Positions 26,986-35,864 of a stretch of DNA of 64,000 bases are shown here, in pieces. This DNA comes from Pseudomonas sp. MYb60 (GTDB lineage: Bacteria; Pseudomonadota; Gammaproteobacteria; Pseudomonadales; Pseudomonadaceae). The stretch is taken from assembly GCF_002979555.1 (NCBI RefSeq), contig NZ_PCOZ01000005.1:62001-126000 (forward strand), given 5' to 3'. The translations under genes and the position numbers were made by a program. The number at the start of each line of letters is the position of its first letter. Within the stretch, counting starts at the first letter, position 1. The notes below the pieces were generated by a model, which was not told the DNA's origin, ran no database searches, and saw nothing but the letters and a program-made list of their open reading frames with translations.

Positions 26986-29088
26986 TTAACGCCAGCTCCA
27001 GGACACGCCGGTGTAGATGCCACGGCCATCGCCCGGGGTCGAGCGGGCAACATCGAGACCTTTGTCGTCATACCCGGGGGTGACGGTGCTGGCGTATCGC
27101 TTGTTGGTCAGGTTGCGCAGGTCAACCCATGCCTGCCAGTCCTGCTTGGGCGCGTCGTAGCCGAAGGTGGCGCCCAGGAGGGTGTAGGGCGCGGCGTAGT
27201 AGGAGTTGGCATAGTCCACCGCCACCCTGGACGCGTGTTCGGTGTTGAGGCTGGTGTAGAAACCGGTTGGGTGGCTGTAACGTACCTGGGCCTGGTAATA
27301 ATGCTTGGGAATGCCCGGCAAGCTGTTGTCGCCGAAGCGGTCGTCGTCGCGGTAGTAGAAGTCGCTGAAGGTGTAGGCCTGGCGCAGGTCAAGCTTGCCG
27401 TTGCCGTCACCGTCCCACAATGGACTGAGCAGGCCCAGTTCCACGCCCTGGTGCACGGTGGGGCTGGCGTTGTTTTCGGCGACGACGGCGTTGGTGGTGG
27501 CGGTCTGGGCCTGGGTTTCGACGGTGAGCAGTTCGTGGCGCACTTCGGAACGGTACAGCGCCAGGTCCCACTGGCCGAACCAGTATTCGCCACGCCCGCC
27601 GACTTCCAGGGTGGTGGCGGTCTGGTTTTTCAGGCTGACGCCTTCGCGGGCCATGCCTTTGGCCGGACCGCTGGTGAAGTATTTGTTCGAACCCCAGATC
27701 ATCGACCACGCGTGCGGCGGCTCTACCGAGCGGCTGAGGTTGCCGTACACCTGCACTTGCGGATTGAAGTCATACCGCAGGCCGATGCGTGGCGCGTAGT
27801 CCCAATCGTGTTGGCTCAGCGGCTTGTAGTCGCCCGGGTAGCTCACGTCGGTTTCGCGGCGGGTGTAGATCGCCGCGAGGCCGGTGGTCAACCACAGGTC
27901 GGGGACCAGTTCCAGGTCATTGCCGATGTGCAGCACCGTGTCCGAGCCCAGGTAGCTGTAGTTGCGGGTCTTGGTGCCGGGTGCCGCGTTGCCGGTGTAC
28001 ACGCGCACGGATTCGGAACCGCCGTTGTTCGGCATCGCCTGGGTGGTGCGCAGGCCCAGGGTGGTCTTGCTGTCGTGGCCGAACAGCGTGTCCTGGCGGA
28101 TGTAGTTGAGGGTACTGCTGATATCGGTGTAGGCAACCTTCAGGCGGATGGAGCCTTCGCGCAGGTCCATCGGATAATCGTGGTAGGCCAGGCCGAATTC
28201 CAGGCGGGAATGGTCGTCCAGTTGCAGGGTGGTCTTGTTGGCGATCCAGGTGGAGCCCGGCTGCAGGCGCTTGGAGTCGCGGGCGGCGTTGAGGCTGTTG
28301 GCGGCACGCGGGTCGTGGCTGATCTGCGCGCGGGTCAGCTTGCCGGGGGTGTCGTTGGTGGTTTCGCGGTAGCGGAAGTAGAAGCGGGTTTCCAGCTCCG
28401 GGCTGAAGCGATAGCCGAAGTTGGCTGCAAAGCCCTTGCCGGTGGCGGCGCTCTGGTGCTGGTAGCCGTCGGCATCGTTGTCGGTGAGGCTGATGTAATA
28501 GTCGGCATCCCCCACCACGTTGCCCGAGCTGATTTCGCGCTGGCGGTAGCCTTTACTGCCCACTTCATAGCGCAGTTGCAACCTGGGGGCGTCGTAGCCG
28601 GTGCGTGTCACGTAGTTGACCGCGCCCCCCAGGGCCAGCGCGCCCTGGTCAAAACCGTTGGCGCCGCGCAGCACTTCGACGCGGCTCTGCCACAACGGGT
28701 TCTTGAGTTCGTAGGGTGTGCCGCCGGGGCCGGTGAGTGGCAGGCCGTCGAACATTTCGTACAGGCCCGAACCGTGGGCGCCAGGGCTGCGGTTGAGGCC
28801 CGAGCCGCGAATGGAGAGTTTGACGCCTTCGTTGTTCGCCGCCTTGGCGTACACCCCGGCCTGGTACTTGAACACGTCTTCGTTGGTGCTCACCCGCCCC
28901 TGCTGCACGCTGTCCATGTCGATGTAATTGGTGCCGCCGGGCACGCTCTTGAGTTCGGCCTGGGCCAGTTCCGCGGCGCTGGCTTCGCCACTGGTGACTT
29001 GCACCGGAGCCAGTTGCAGCGATTCGGCATGCACCAGTGAACTCAGGGTCAGGGCTGCAAACAGCAGTGGAGGTTGGCGCAGCAGCAT
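26986..29088 (-). CDS. TonB-dependent outer-membrane receptor without STN domain (700 aa)
   Basis: Outer-membrane gated channel for an iron chelate or similar ligand. It has a signal peptide ('PPLLFAALTLSSLVHAES'), a plug domain starting soon after ('VYAKAANNEGVKLSIRGSGL', 'RSPGAHGSGLYEMFDGLPL', 'LRGANGFDQGALALGGAVNY') and a long beta-barrel ending in 'GIYTGVSWSWR'. The plug follows the mature N-terminus almost at once, so the periplasmic STN signalling extension expected beside FecI/FecR is missing. ATG 29088 starts the signal peptide; the longer frame adds non-signal sequence. It resembles the FecA/Fiu-type 'TonB siderophore receptor' class. The ligand is unknown. Confidence 0.92.
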   Translation of the reverse strand: MLLRQPPLLFAALTLSSLVHAESLQLAPVQVTSGEASAAELAQAELKSVPGGTNYIDMDSVQQGRVSTNEDVFKYQAGVYAKAANNEGVKLSIRGSGLNRSPGAHGSGLYEMFDGLPLTGPGGTPYELKNPLWQSRVEVLRGANGFDQGALALGGAVNYVTRTGYDAPRLQLRYEVGSKGYRQREISSGNVVGDADYYISLTDNDADGYQHQSAATGKGFAANFGYRFSPELETRFYFRYRETTNDTPGKLTRAQISHDPRAANSLNAARDSKRLQPGSTWIANKTTLQLDDHSRLEFGLAYHDYPMDLREGSIRLKVAYTDISSTLNYIRQDTLFGHDSKTTLGLRTTQAMPNNGGSESVRVYTGNAAPGTKTRNYSYLGSDTVLHIGNDLELVPDLWLTTGLAAIYTRRETDVSYPGDYKPLSQHDWDYAPRIGLRYDFNPQVQVYGNLSRSVEPPHAWSMIWGSNKYFTSGPAKGMAREGVSLKNQTATTLEVGGRGEYWFGQWDLALYRSEVRHELLTVETQAQTATTNAVVAENNASPTVHQGVELGLLSPLWDGDGNGKLDLRQAYTFSDFYYRDDDRFGDNSLPGIPKHYYQAQVRYSHPTGFYTSLNTEHASRVAVDYANSYYAAPYTLLGATFGYDAPKQDWQAWVDLRNLTNKRYASTVTPGYDDKGLDVARSTPGDGRGIYTGVSWSWR

Positions 29089-29311
29089 CGGGCAGGTCCT
29101 TGGGATTCGGGGGGCATGGGATGGGATGGCGGTGGCAGACGCCAAGTCACGCCTTTTTAACGGACCAGACCCTTCCCACAACAGCATCGGAGGCGACCTG
29201 TCTGCTAAGTCCAAAATCGAATGACCACATGCAAACTCAGTATTTTAAGAAATAACGTCCACGGATTATGGTGGAGCCACTGAGTCAGCCACGTCCCAAG
29301 AGACCGCACCC

Positions 29312-29470
29312 ATGCACACATCCGCCAGCGTCATCGACTTCGCCCTCCACCGTAAACGCCGTCAGGCGCGTGCAGCGGCCGAACTGATGTGGGCCATGTA
29401 CGCTGCGCGCGCAGGGTTGGCGGTATTCACTGCACAGGCCACACCGTCCAGCGATACGCGACGGGCGTAA
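29312..29470 (+). CDS. Small basic protein (52 aa), unknown
   Basis: A short frame with Arg/Ala-rich N-terminal half ('FALHRKRRQARAAAELMWAM') and a hydrophobic patch. It ends 5 bp before the XRE regulator, with which it would be co-transcribed. Coding use is plausible but the ribosome site is weak. I do not recognise a family. Confidence 0.45.
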   Translation: MHTSASVIDFALHRKRRQARAAAELMWAMYAARAGLAVFTAQATPSSDTRRA

Positions 29471-29475
29471 GGCCG

Positions 29476-30102
29476 ATGAATTTTCTGCACGTGCTGCCTG
29501 AACCTCCCGATCCCCTGCCCAAACCCACGCCCGACGACAATGCAATCAGCCTGTGCGTTGCCCATAACCTGCAGCGCCTGCGCAGCAAGCGGCACTTGTC
29601 GCTGGACGGCCTGGCGCGCGCCTGCGGCGTGAGCCGGGCGATGCTCGCGCAGATCGAGTCCGGGCGCAGCGTGCCGTCGATCCGGGTGCTGTGCAAGATT
29701 GCCAAGGGGTTGAAGGTGTCGGTAGCGGCGTTCCTGGAGGATCGCGCGTTTGAAGGCGTGGAGGTGTTGCCAGCGCAACAGAGTAAGCGCCTGGTGAGTG
29801 CCGATGGTGCGTTTATCAGCCGTGCGCTGTTCCCTTACGATACGGCGCGCCAGTCGGAGTTCTATGAGATTCGCCTGCGGGCGCTGGGCGAGGAAGTCTC
29901 CGAAGGCCACGGCCCCGGGATCCAGGAAAACCTGGTGGTGGCCCAGGGTGTGCTGGAGGTGAGTGTCAACGATGAGCGCTATTTGCTCTCTACCGGTGAT
30001 TCGATCCTGTTCTACGCCGACCAGCCCCATCGCTACCGCAACCCGGCGGACAGCGAGGCGGTGGCGTTTTTGGTGATCACCTATCCCGAACGGCTGGATT
30101 AA
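29476..30102 (+). CDS. XRE-cupin transcription regulator (208 aa)
   Basis: N-terminal Xre/Cro helix-turn-helix ('LRSKRHLSLDGLARACGVSR', 'AMLAQIESGRSVPSIRVLCK') and C-terminal cupin ('VVAQGVLEVSVNDERYLLST', 'GDSILFYADQPHRYRNP'). This architecture is common in regulators of amino-acid or amine catabolism. ATG 29476 follows TAAGG; the longer frame is unrelated sequence. It is divergent from the TonB receptor, whose transcription it might influence; no other target is obvious. Confidence 0.9.
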   Translation: MNFLHVLPEPPDPLPKPTPDDNAISLCVAHNLQRLRSKRHLSLDGLARACGVSRAMLAQIESGRSVPSIRVLCKIAKGLKVSVAAFLEDRAFEGVEVLPAQQSKRLVSADGAFISRALFPYDTARQSEFYEIRLRALGEEVSEGHGPGIQENLVVAQGVLEVSVNDERYLLSTGDSILFYADQPHRYRNPADSEAVAFLVITYPERLD

Positions 30103-30117
30103 TTTTCTGTATAAACG

Positions 30118-30149
30118 CCGCGGCGAGGGAGCTTGCTCCCTCGCCGCGG
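30118..30149. terminator. Strong hairpin between convergent genes
   Basis: Perfect 15-base stem (30118-30132 with 30135-30149, two-base loop), core GGCGAGGGAGC, followed by TTTGTT on the plus strand. It ends the XRE-cupin gene and probably also the opposing Met-rich gene. Confidence 0.8.
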
Positions 30150-30169
30150 TTTGTTGGGTGTGCGGCCTG

Positions 30170-30661
30170 TCAGCAGGTGCAGCACATCATCGGCATGCCG
30201 TTGCAGCTCATCATCATCGGCATGGCGCAGTCGCTCATCATCTTGTTCATCAGCGCACAGCAGTTGTCCATCATGGACATGCTCATGCCTGCCGCCGGCA
30301 TGATTTTGCACATCATGCTATCGCCCATCATCGTGCATTCCATCATGCACATCATCGGCATGCCCATGGCCATCTTCGGCATGTTCATGTCGGTCATCAT
30401 TTTCATGGCTTCGGCCGACATGCCCATCATCGACAGGTTCGCGCACTGCATCATCATCGGCATGCCGCACTTGAGCATCATCGCCATCATGTCGGCGCTC
30501 ATCTTGAACTGAGCCATGTCCATGCCAGCAGCTGGCTTCAGGGTGCACATCATGCCGTCGCCGGCCATGTTGCACGTCATGGTGGCCATCATCATCGGCA
30601 TGCCCATCATCGGCATCATTGGCATGGCGGTGTTCATCGGCATCTGCATTGCATTCATCAT
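30170..30661 (-). CDS. Methionine/cysteine-rich protein with internal duplication (163 aa)
   Basis: I do not recognise a named family. By my count 63 of 163 residues are Met (39%) and 14 are Cys. The chain is two copies of an about 80-residue unit: 'MMC' at 37-39 and 116-118, 'PAAGM' at 43-47 and 122-126, 'CGMPMMMQC' at 65-73 and 'CAMPMMMSC' at 145-153, 'GMPMM' at 20 and 100. No signal peptide or real membrane segment is seen, so a cytosolic location is likely. Such a thioether/thiol-rich chain would be expected to bind Cu(I) or Ag(I) or to scavenge oxidants; this is inference. A GGAG ribosome site lies 8 bases before the first of two ATGs. It is monocistronic, with a terminator hairpin downstream. 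The opposite strand also reads open because ATG reversed is CAT (His). Confidence 0.8.
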   Translation of the reverse strand: MMNAMQMPMNTAMPMMPMMGMPMMMATMTCNMAGDGMMCTLKPAAGMDMAQFKMSADMMAMMLKCGMPMMMQCANLSMMGMSAEAMKMMTDMNMPKMAMGMPMMCMMECTMMGDSMMCKIMPAAGMSMSMMDNCCALMNKMMSDCAMPMMMSCNGMPMMCCTC

Positions 30662-30942
30662 GTTCGAAACTCCGTAATCGACAGGAAATGGCTTAGTTCT
30701 GGCGCCGATTCTAGAGACGCCCGGCAGTGACGCAAGACGACGACAAAGCAGCCGCCCTGGATGCTCGGGAGCACGCTTGGTCGATCAAAACAGCAGGCTT
30801 GGATGCGATAACAGGCCTTTCGTCGCGATAGCGCCCTTCCCGTCCATTTCAAGAAGGAAACCGGCGCCATGGATATTCGAATGGGGCCTGGCGACCAATC
30901 AGAAGGAAATAATCGATCTAACCAGCCGCCAAAAAAACCGCG

Positions 30943-31821
30943 TCAGCCCGAAGCGGGTTGCGGACCATGGCCCTTGCCCTGGGCCGAGAGCAGGATGGCC
31001 AGCACGATCAGCGCCGCGCCCGCCAACATCCGGTAGGACGGCGCCTCATGGAACAGCCACCAGGCACACGCGATCGCATACACCGGTTCCAGGGAAATGA
31101 TCATGCCCGCACTGCGCGCATTCAGGCCCTTGAGACTCTTGACGAACAGCGCCTGGGACACCGCCGTGCAGAGCACACCGAGGATTGCCAGGTTGAGCCA
31201 GTCCACCGCCCCCAGTTCCACCAGGTCAAACACCGCGAAAGGTGCCATTACCACCGCCACGGTCGCGTTTTGCCAGAACACCACCTGCACGCCGTTGCGG
31301 CCATCGGTGGCGCGGCGGTTGGTCATCGCCAGCAAGGCAAACGACAACCCCGAGGCAATCCCCCAGAGCAGCCCGACGGTGCCCTGGTTGGCCAGCTCGA
31401 ACGACGGCGTCACCAATACCAGACCCAGGGTGATCAACGACAGCAACAGCGATTCGGCCAGGTGCGGCCGGTCGCGGAATACCGCCATGTCGAGCAAGGT
31501 GATGAAGGCGGGGAAACTGGCAAAGCCGAGGGTGGCGACGGCGACTCCACCGACTTTGATCGCAATGAAAAACGTGACCCAGTGCGCGGCCAGCATCAGC
31601 CCCGAGAGGATGTAGACACAGAGTTTCTTGCGGTTCAGGCCGCGCAGCAACGCGCGCCCCTGTAGAAGCGCGAACACTGCCAAGGCCAGCATGGCAAACG
31701 CCGCACGGCCGAAGGTGATCACACTGGCGCTGGCGTGAATCAGCGCACCAAAAATTCCGGTGAGGCCAAACAGTATTGCGGTGACATGGGCAGAGGTAAG
31801 GGCAGTTCGATAAGCAGTCAT
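30943..31821 (-). CDS. DMT-superfamily (EamA) transporter (292 aa)
   Basis: Inner-membrane drug/metabolite transporter with about ten hydrophobic helices in two EamA repeats. Recognisable parts are 'VITFGRAAFAMLALAVFALL' in the first and 'SAGMIISLEPVYAIACAWWL' in the second. Family members export amino acids or metabolites. The 281 bp upstream of the Met-rich gene and downstream of this one hold no gene I can support. The substrate is unknown. Confidence 0.9.
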   Translation of the reverse strand: MTAYRTALTSAHVTAILFGLTGIFGALIHASASVITFGRAAFAMLALAVFALLQGRALLRGLNRKKLCVYILSGLMLAAHWVTFFIAIKVGGVAVATLGFASFPAFITLLDMAVFRDRPHLAESLLLSLITLGLVLVTPSFELANQGTVGLLWGIASGLSFALLAMTNRRATDGRNGVQVVFWQNATVAVVMAPFAVFDLVELGAVDWLNLAILGVLCTAVSQALFVKSLKGLNARSAGMIISLEPVYAIACAWWLFHEAPSYRMLAGAALIVLAILLSAQGKGHGPQPASG

Positions 31822-31884
31822 GAAAGGACTTCGAGAGGACGAGCTGGGCCGTGGCTTTCTTATTGTTGACCCGGTTGAAAGGAA

Positions 31885-31928
31885 GGCGCTCCCCTCGCCG
31901 CTTGCGTGGAGCCTTGTAGAGGAGCGCC
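31885..31928. terminator. Hairpin after the aldehyde dehydrogenase gene
   Basis: GGCGCTCC (31885-31892) pairs with GGAGCGCC (31921-31928). It lies just past the dehydrogenase stop and before the EamA gene. The T-run is on the plus strand side, so minus-strand termination would be imperfect. Confidence 0.4.
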
Positions 31929-31935
31929 TGGTTTT

Positions 31936-33435
31936 TTAACCTTCTGAGGTGTCGATCCAGATGGTCTTGATCTCGGTGTACTGGTCGTGGGCCCAGATGG
32001 ACTTGTCACGCCCACCGAAACCGGACTGCTTGTAGCCGCCGAATGGCGTGGACGCATCGCCCTCGCCGAAGCAGTTGACGGTGACGATACCGGCACGGAT
32101 CTCGCGGGACAGCTTGATGGCGTTGCGCAGGTTGTCGGTGTACACCGAAGCGGCCAGGCCGTAGATGGTGTCGTTGGCCAGGCTGACGGCTTGTTCCAGG
32201 GTGGTGAACGTGGTCACGGTCAGCACCGGGCCGAAGATTTCTTCCTTGAACAGCAGGCTGTCGGCCGTCACGCCGTCGACCACGGTCGGCTGCACGTAGA
32301 TGCCGTCTTCAGTCTTGCCACCGAACACCACGCGTTGGTTGCCTTCGTCGGCGTTCACCAGGTACGAGCTGACCTTGTCGAAGTGCGCCTTGCTGACCAT
32401 CGAACCCAGGCGGTTGTCCGGGTCCAGCGGGCTGCCCATCTTCCAGTCCTGCAGCTGCACGCCGATGCGCTTGAGCAGTTCATCCTTGATGTCGGCGTGC
32501 ACGATCAGGCGCGACGAGGCCGAGCAGTTCTCGCCCATGTTCCAGAACGAACCGTTGACGATATGCCCGGCCACCAGGTCGAGGTCGGCGACATCGTTCA
32601 TCACCACCGCCGGGTTTTTGCCGCCCAGCTCCAGCACGATGCGCTTGAGGTTGGACTCCGCCGCGTATTGCAGGAACAAGCGGCCGGTGTCGGTCGAGCC
32701 GGTGAAGCTGACCATGGTGACGTCCATGTGGCGGCCCAGCGGCTCGCCGACTTCACGCCCGCCACCGGAGACCACGTTGAACACCCCGTCCGGAATCCCG
32801 GCCTGGGACGCCAGCTCAGCCACGCGCAGCGCGGTCAGGGTGGTTTCCTTGGCCGGCTTGACGACGATGGAGCAACCGGCCGCCAGGGACGGCGCAATTT
32901 TCCACGCCAGCATCAGCAGCGGGAAGTTCCACGGCAGCACCAGGCCGACCACGCCGATGGCTTCGCGCACCACCAGGGTCAGGGCGTCGTGGCCCACTGG
33001 CGCGGTGTTGTCGTAGATCTTGTCGATCAGCTCGGCGTGCCAGCGGATCATGTGGATGGTTTCCGGCACGTCGGTCAGTTGGCACTCACGCACCGGCTTG
33101 CCGCTGTCCAGGCTTTCGAGCACGGACAGTTCGTGGGAGTGTTGTTCCAGCAGGTCGGCGAAGCGCAGCAGCACTTTCTTGCGGGTTCCAGGGCTCAGTT
33201 TGTGCCAGCGGCCGTCATCGAACGCCTGCTTGGCCGACGCCACGGCATAGTCCACATCGACGCTGTTGCATGCGGTGATGTGCGCCAGCAGCTCGCCGGT
33301 GGCCGGGTTGGTGGTGGCGAAGGTCTGGCCCGACGCCGAGGTGTGCAACGCACCATTGATGAAGGACTGGGTCGGAAACTGGATGTCCTTGGCAATCGCG
33401 GCGTATTCGGCAGCACTCAGAAGGTGAGTCATCAT
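31936..33435 (-). CDS. NAD(P)-dependent aldehyde dehydrogenase, PuuC-like (499 aa)
   Basis: Oxidises an aldehyde to a carboxylic acid. Conserved elements: 'LPWNFPLLMLAWKIAPSLAA', 'VSFTGSTDTGRLF', general-base Glu in 'VLELGGKNPAVV', catalytic Cys in 'NMGENCSASSRLIVHAD', and 'EEIFGPVLTV'. Length and wording resemble gamma-glutamyl-aminobutyraldehyde dehydrogenase (PuuC) and related omega-aldehyde enzymes. Its start overlaps the DapA-like gene's stop by 4 bp. With the DAO-type oxidase and the lyase upstream it should form the last step of an amine or cyclic-amine degradation route. Confidence 0.9.
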   Translation of the reverse strand: MMTHLLSAAEYAAIAKDIQFPTQSFINGALHTSASGQTFATTNPATGELLAHITACNSVDVDYAVASAKQAFDDGRWHKLSPGTRKKVLLRFADLLEQHSHELSVLESLDSGKPVRECQLTDVPETIHMIRWHAELIDKIYDNTAPVGHDALTLVVREAIGVVGLVLPWNFPLLMLAWKIAPSLAAGCSIVVKPAKETTLTALRVAELASQAGIPDGVFNVVSGGGREVGEPLGRHMDVTMVSFTGSTDTGRLFLQYAAESNLKRIVLELGGKNPAVVMNDVADLDLVAGHIVNGSFWNMGENCSASSRLIVHADIKDELLKRIGVQLQDWKMGSPLDPDNRLGSMVSKAHFDKVSSYLVNADEGNQRVVFGGKTEDGIYVQPTVVDGVTADSLLFKEEIFGPVLTVTTFTTLEQAVSLANDTIYGLAASVYTDNLRNAIKLSREIRAGIVTVNCFGEGDASTPFGGYKQSGFGGRDKSIWAHDQYTEIKTIWIDTSEG

Positions 33436-34334
33436 GCACCTCCGACGATGTGCGCAACGTCACGTTTGAGGTCGGTGATCACCGTTTGCAGGGCCTGGTT
33501 TTCGCTCTCGGTCAGCGCTTGCAGCGGTGCACGCACGCCACCGGTGCGCAGGCCGTTGAAGGCGCAGCCGGCCTTGATCGCTTGCACGAACTTGCCGCCT
33601 TCGAGGAAGTCCATGAGCGGCATGAACGCGCTCATGATCTTGCGGCCCTTGTCGAAGTCTTTTTCGATCACGCAGGCTTCGTACAAGGCTACGTGTTCAC
33701 GCGGTACGAAGTTGGAACCGGCACACACCCAGCTGCGGGCGCCCCAGGCGAAGAATTCCAGGGCCTGGTCGTCCCAGCCGCAGGACAGCGCGATGTTCGG
33801 GAATTGGGTCGCCAGGCGATGCACCTGGCCCATGTCCCCCGAGCTTTCCTTGATGGCCACGACGTTCCTGGAGGCGGAGACGGCCTTGAAGTAGTCGTCG
33901 CCCATGCTCACGCTCATGCGGCCCGGGTAGTTGTAGAGCATGATCGGCAGGTCGGCGGCCTTGTCCACGGTCAGGGCGTGGATGGCGTTTTCTTCTTCGG
34001 TCGGCAGCGCGTACGGCGGCGAACCGACCAGGATCGCGTCGGCCTTGATGGCACGCGCGGCCTTGGCGTATTCCACCGAGTCTTCGGTGCGGATGGCACC
34101 GGTGCCGACGATCAGGGCCACACGGTTGCCGATGACTTCCTTGGCGTGGGCGGCCAGCTCAATGCGCTCCTGGGCGGTATGGGCGTAGTACTCGCCGGTG
34201 GAACCGCCGATGATGATGCCGTGTACCTTGGACTCGATCAGGTATTCCAGCACTTCTGCGAAGGCTGCGTTGTCGATCTGGCCGGTAGCGGTCAACGGGG
34301 TGATTGCCGGGGTGTAGATGCCTTCGAACTTCAT
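33432..34334 (-). CDS. DapA-family lyase/deaminase (300 aa)
   Basis: Class I aldolase-fold enzyme using a Lys Schiff base. Tyr134 lies in 'IMLYNYPGRMSV' and Lys162 in 'VVAIKESSGDMG'; the phosphate/keto-acid loop is 'GGSTGEYY'. Lysine synthesis is unlikely in this setting between an aldehyde dehydrogenase and a sugar/metabolite carrier. DapA-type enzymes in hydroxyproline breakdown convert a pyrroline hydroxycarboxylate to 2-oxoglutarate semialdehyde, which an aldehyde dehydrogenase then oxidises; a similar logic may apply here. The exact substrate is not known. Confidence 0.85.
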   Translation of the reverse strand: MKFEGIYTPAITPLTATGQIDNAAFAEVLEYLIESKVHGIIIGGSTGEYYAHTAQERIELAAHAKEVIGNRVALIVGTGAIRTEDSVEYAKAARAIKADAILVGSPPYALPTEEENAIHALTVDKAADLPIMLYNYPGRMSVSMGDDYFKAVSASRNVVAIKESSGDMGQVHRLATQFPNIALSCGWDDQALEFFAWGARSWVCAGSNFVPREHVALYEACVIEKDFDKGRKIMSAFMPLMDFLEGGKFVQAIKAGCAFNGLRTGGVRAPLQALTESENQALQTVITDLKRDVAHIVGGA

Positions 34335-34372
34335 GAGTGTCTCTCCAACAGTAAAGGTTATGGTTATTCCGC

Positions 34373-35704
34373 TCAGCTGCTCAGCGCCGCTGCGTCCCGC
34401 AAGTTCAGTGATCGTGTTTCCGGGGCCATGGCCCAGGCGGCCGCCAGGCCGATGAAGGTCACGCCGGCCGCGACGTACATGGTGTTGCCGATGCCGATGG
34501 AGGTCAGCGACAGCGGCACCAGGTACGTGCCCACGGCGGCGCCGACGCGCGACAGCGAGGTGCCGATGCCGACGGCGAAGGCACGGATTTCAGTGGGGAA
34601 CAGTTCGTTCGGGTACACCAGTTGCAACACCTGGGCGCCACCGATGAACACGGCGTAGGCACCAAACAGGCACAGCACCAGCAGTTCGTGGCTGTTGGAG
34701 AAGGCCGCCAGTAGCAGCAATGCCAGGCCCGACCACAGGAAGCTGTGGATCAGCATGCTGCGCCGGCCGATGGTGTTGATCAGGCGGGTGGCGAGGACGC
34801 AGCCGACCACGAACAGCAAGGTGATGAACATCGAGCCGTAGGAGGCCCACTCGCCTTTCAGGTTAAGGGCTTGCAGCACCTTGGGGGCGAAGGCGTACAC
34901 GGCGAACACCGGGATGATCGAGCAGGACCAGAACACCGAGACAAAGAACAGGCGCTTGCCGTAGCCCGAACGCAGCAGGTCGCGGAAGGTCATCTTGCGT
35001 TCGTCCGGTTGCTCCGGCAGGTCGCGCAGCGAGTAGTGCGGCCCGTACACACCCTTGATCACCGCGTCGGCTTCAGCGTCACGGCCTTTGCTCAGCAACC
35101 AGCGTGCGGACTCCGGGGTGCCCATGCGCAGCACGAACAGCACCAGCCCAATCACCGCGGCACTGGCCAGGGCATAGCGCCAGGCGTCATCGGCACCGGT
35201 GTTGATGATGGCGTTGCCGACCACGTAGGCGAACGCTGCGCCGGCGAACCACAGGATGGTCAGCGCCGCAAGGCGTGGGCCACGTTGTTTCTTCGGCAAG
35301 AACTCCACCAACAACGACGTGGCCACCGGGTATTCAATCCCCACGGCCAGGCCAATGATGAAACGGAACAGGAACAACGCCCAGGCGGACTCCACCCAGA
35401 ACTGCGCGAGGGAACACACAATGAATAACGAAGGGCCAATGAAATAGACTTTCTTGCGCCCCAGCTTATCGGTCAACCAACCGCCGATAAAACCGCCGAA
35501 GAACACGCCGATCAAGGCAGAGGCTGCAATAAGGCCCTGCCAGAACTCAGTCAGTTCAAGTGCGCCAGTCACTTGCATCATCGCGATGCCAATAATGCTC
35601 AATACATAACCATCGACGAATGAACCACCGCCCGAACGGGCCGTGAGCAAGCGGTGAAAGTTATTGAGCGGTACATCCTCAACTGAGGCATTCGGACTTG
35701 TCAT
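34373..35704 (-). CDS. MFS metabolite:H+ symporter (443 aa)
   Basis: Twelve-helix major facilitator of the metabolite/sugar porter type. The loop motif 'GWLTDKLGRKKVYFIGPSLF' after helix 2 and 'RFIIGLAVGIEYPVATSLLV' in helix 4 are typical, and 'PESARWLLSKGRDAEAD' marks the central loop. It precedes the DapA-like gene by 38 bp in the same direction and probably imports a substrate or intermediate of this pathway. AGGAG precedes the start. Confidence 0.88.
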   Translation of the reverse strand: MTSPNASVEDVPLNNFHRLLTARSGGGSFVDGYVLSIIGIAMMQVTGALELTEFWQGLIAASALIGVFFGGFIGGWLTDKLGRKKVYFIGPSLFIVCSLAQFWVESAWALFLFRFIIGLAVGIEYPVATSLLVEFLPKKQRGPRLAALTILWFAGAAFAYVVGNAIINTGADDAWRYALASAAVIGLVLFVLRMGTPESARWLLSKGRDAEADAVIKGVYGPHYSLRDLPEQPDERKMTFRDLLRSGYGKRLFFVSVFWSCSIIPVFAVYAFAPKVLQALNLKGEWASYGSMFITLLFVVGCVLATRLINTIGRRSMLIHSFLWSGLALLLLAAFSNSHELLVLCLFGAYAVFIGGAQVLQLVYPNELFPTEIRAFAVGIGTSLSRVGAAVGTYLVPLSLTSIGIGNTMYVAAGVTFIGLAAAWAMAPETRSLNLRDAAALSS

Positions 35705-35864
35705 TATTATCTCCTACTTCGCTTCGTTCATTCGCCGGGTACAACGCACACTTGAAATCCGGGCGAATGAAAGCCGTCTCAATCAGAAACCGCAGTCGCG
35801 AATACGCCTGCTGTTTGCCAATCGATAGATTAAGTTCGGTATTACTTATTGAAGGTGGTGCGAA

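Noticed and set aside
27235..29040. 601-codon plus-strand frame opposite the TonB receptor
   Set aside because: Ala/Val/Gly-rich shadow frame typical of GC-rich antisense; no ribosome site or domain.
30158..30730. Plus-strand His-rich open frame of 190 codons opposite the Met-rich gene
   Set aside because: ATG read backwards is CAT (His), so a Met-rich gene always gives a His-rich antisense frame. It has no ribosome site, and the internal duplication and Cys pattern make sense on the minus strand.
31860..32096. Small minus-strand frame after the aldehyde dehydrogenase gene
   Set aside because: Overlaps the dehydrogenase C-terminus in another frame and has no ribosome site.
31987..33894. 635-codon plus-strand frame opposite the aldehyde dehydrogenase and DapA-like genes
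   Set aside because: Spans two real genes in antisense and has no recognisable protein features.
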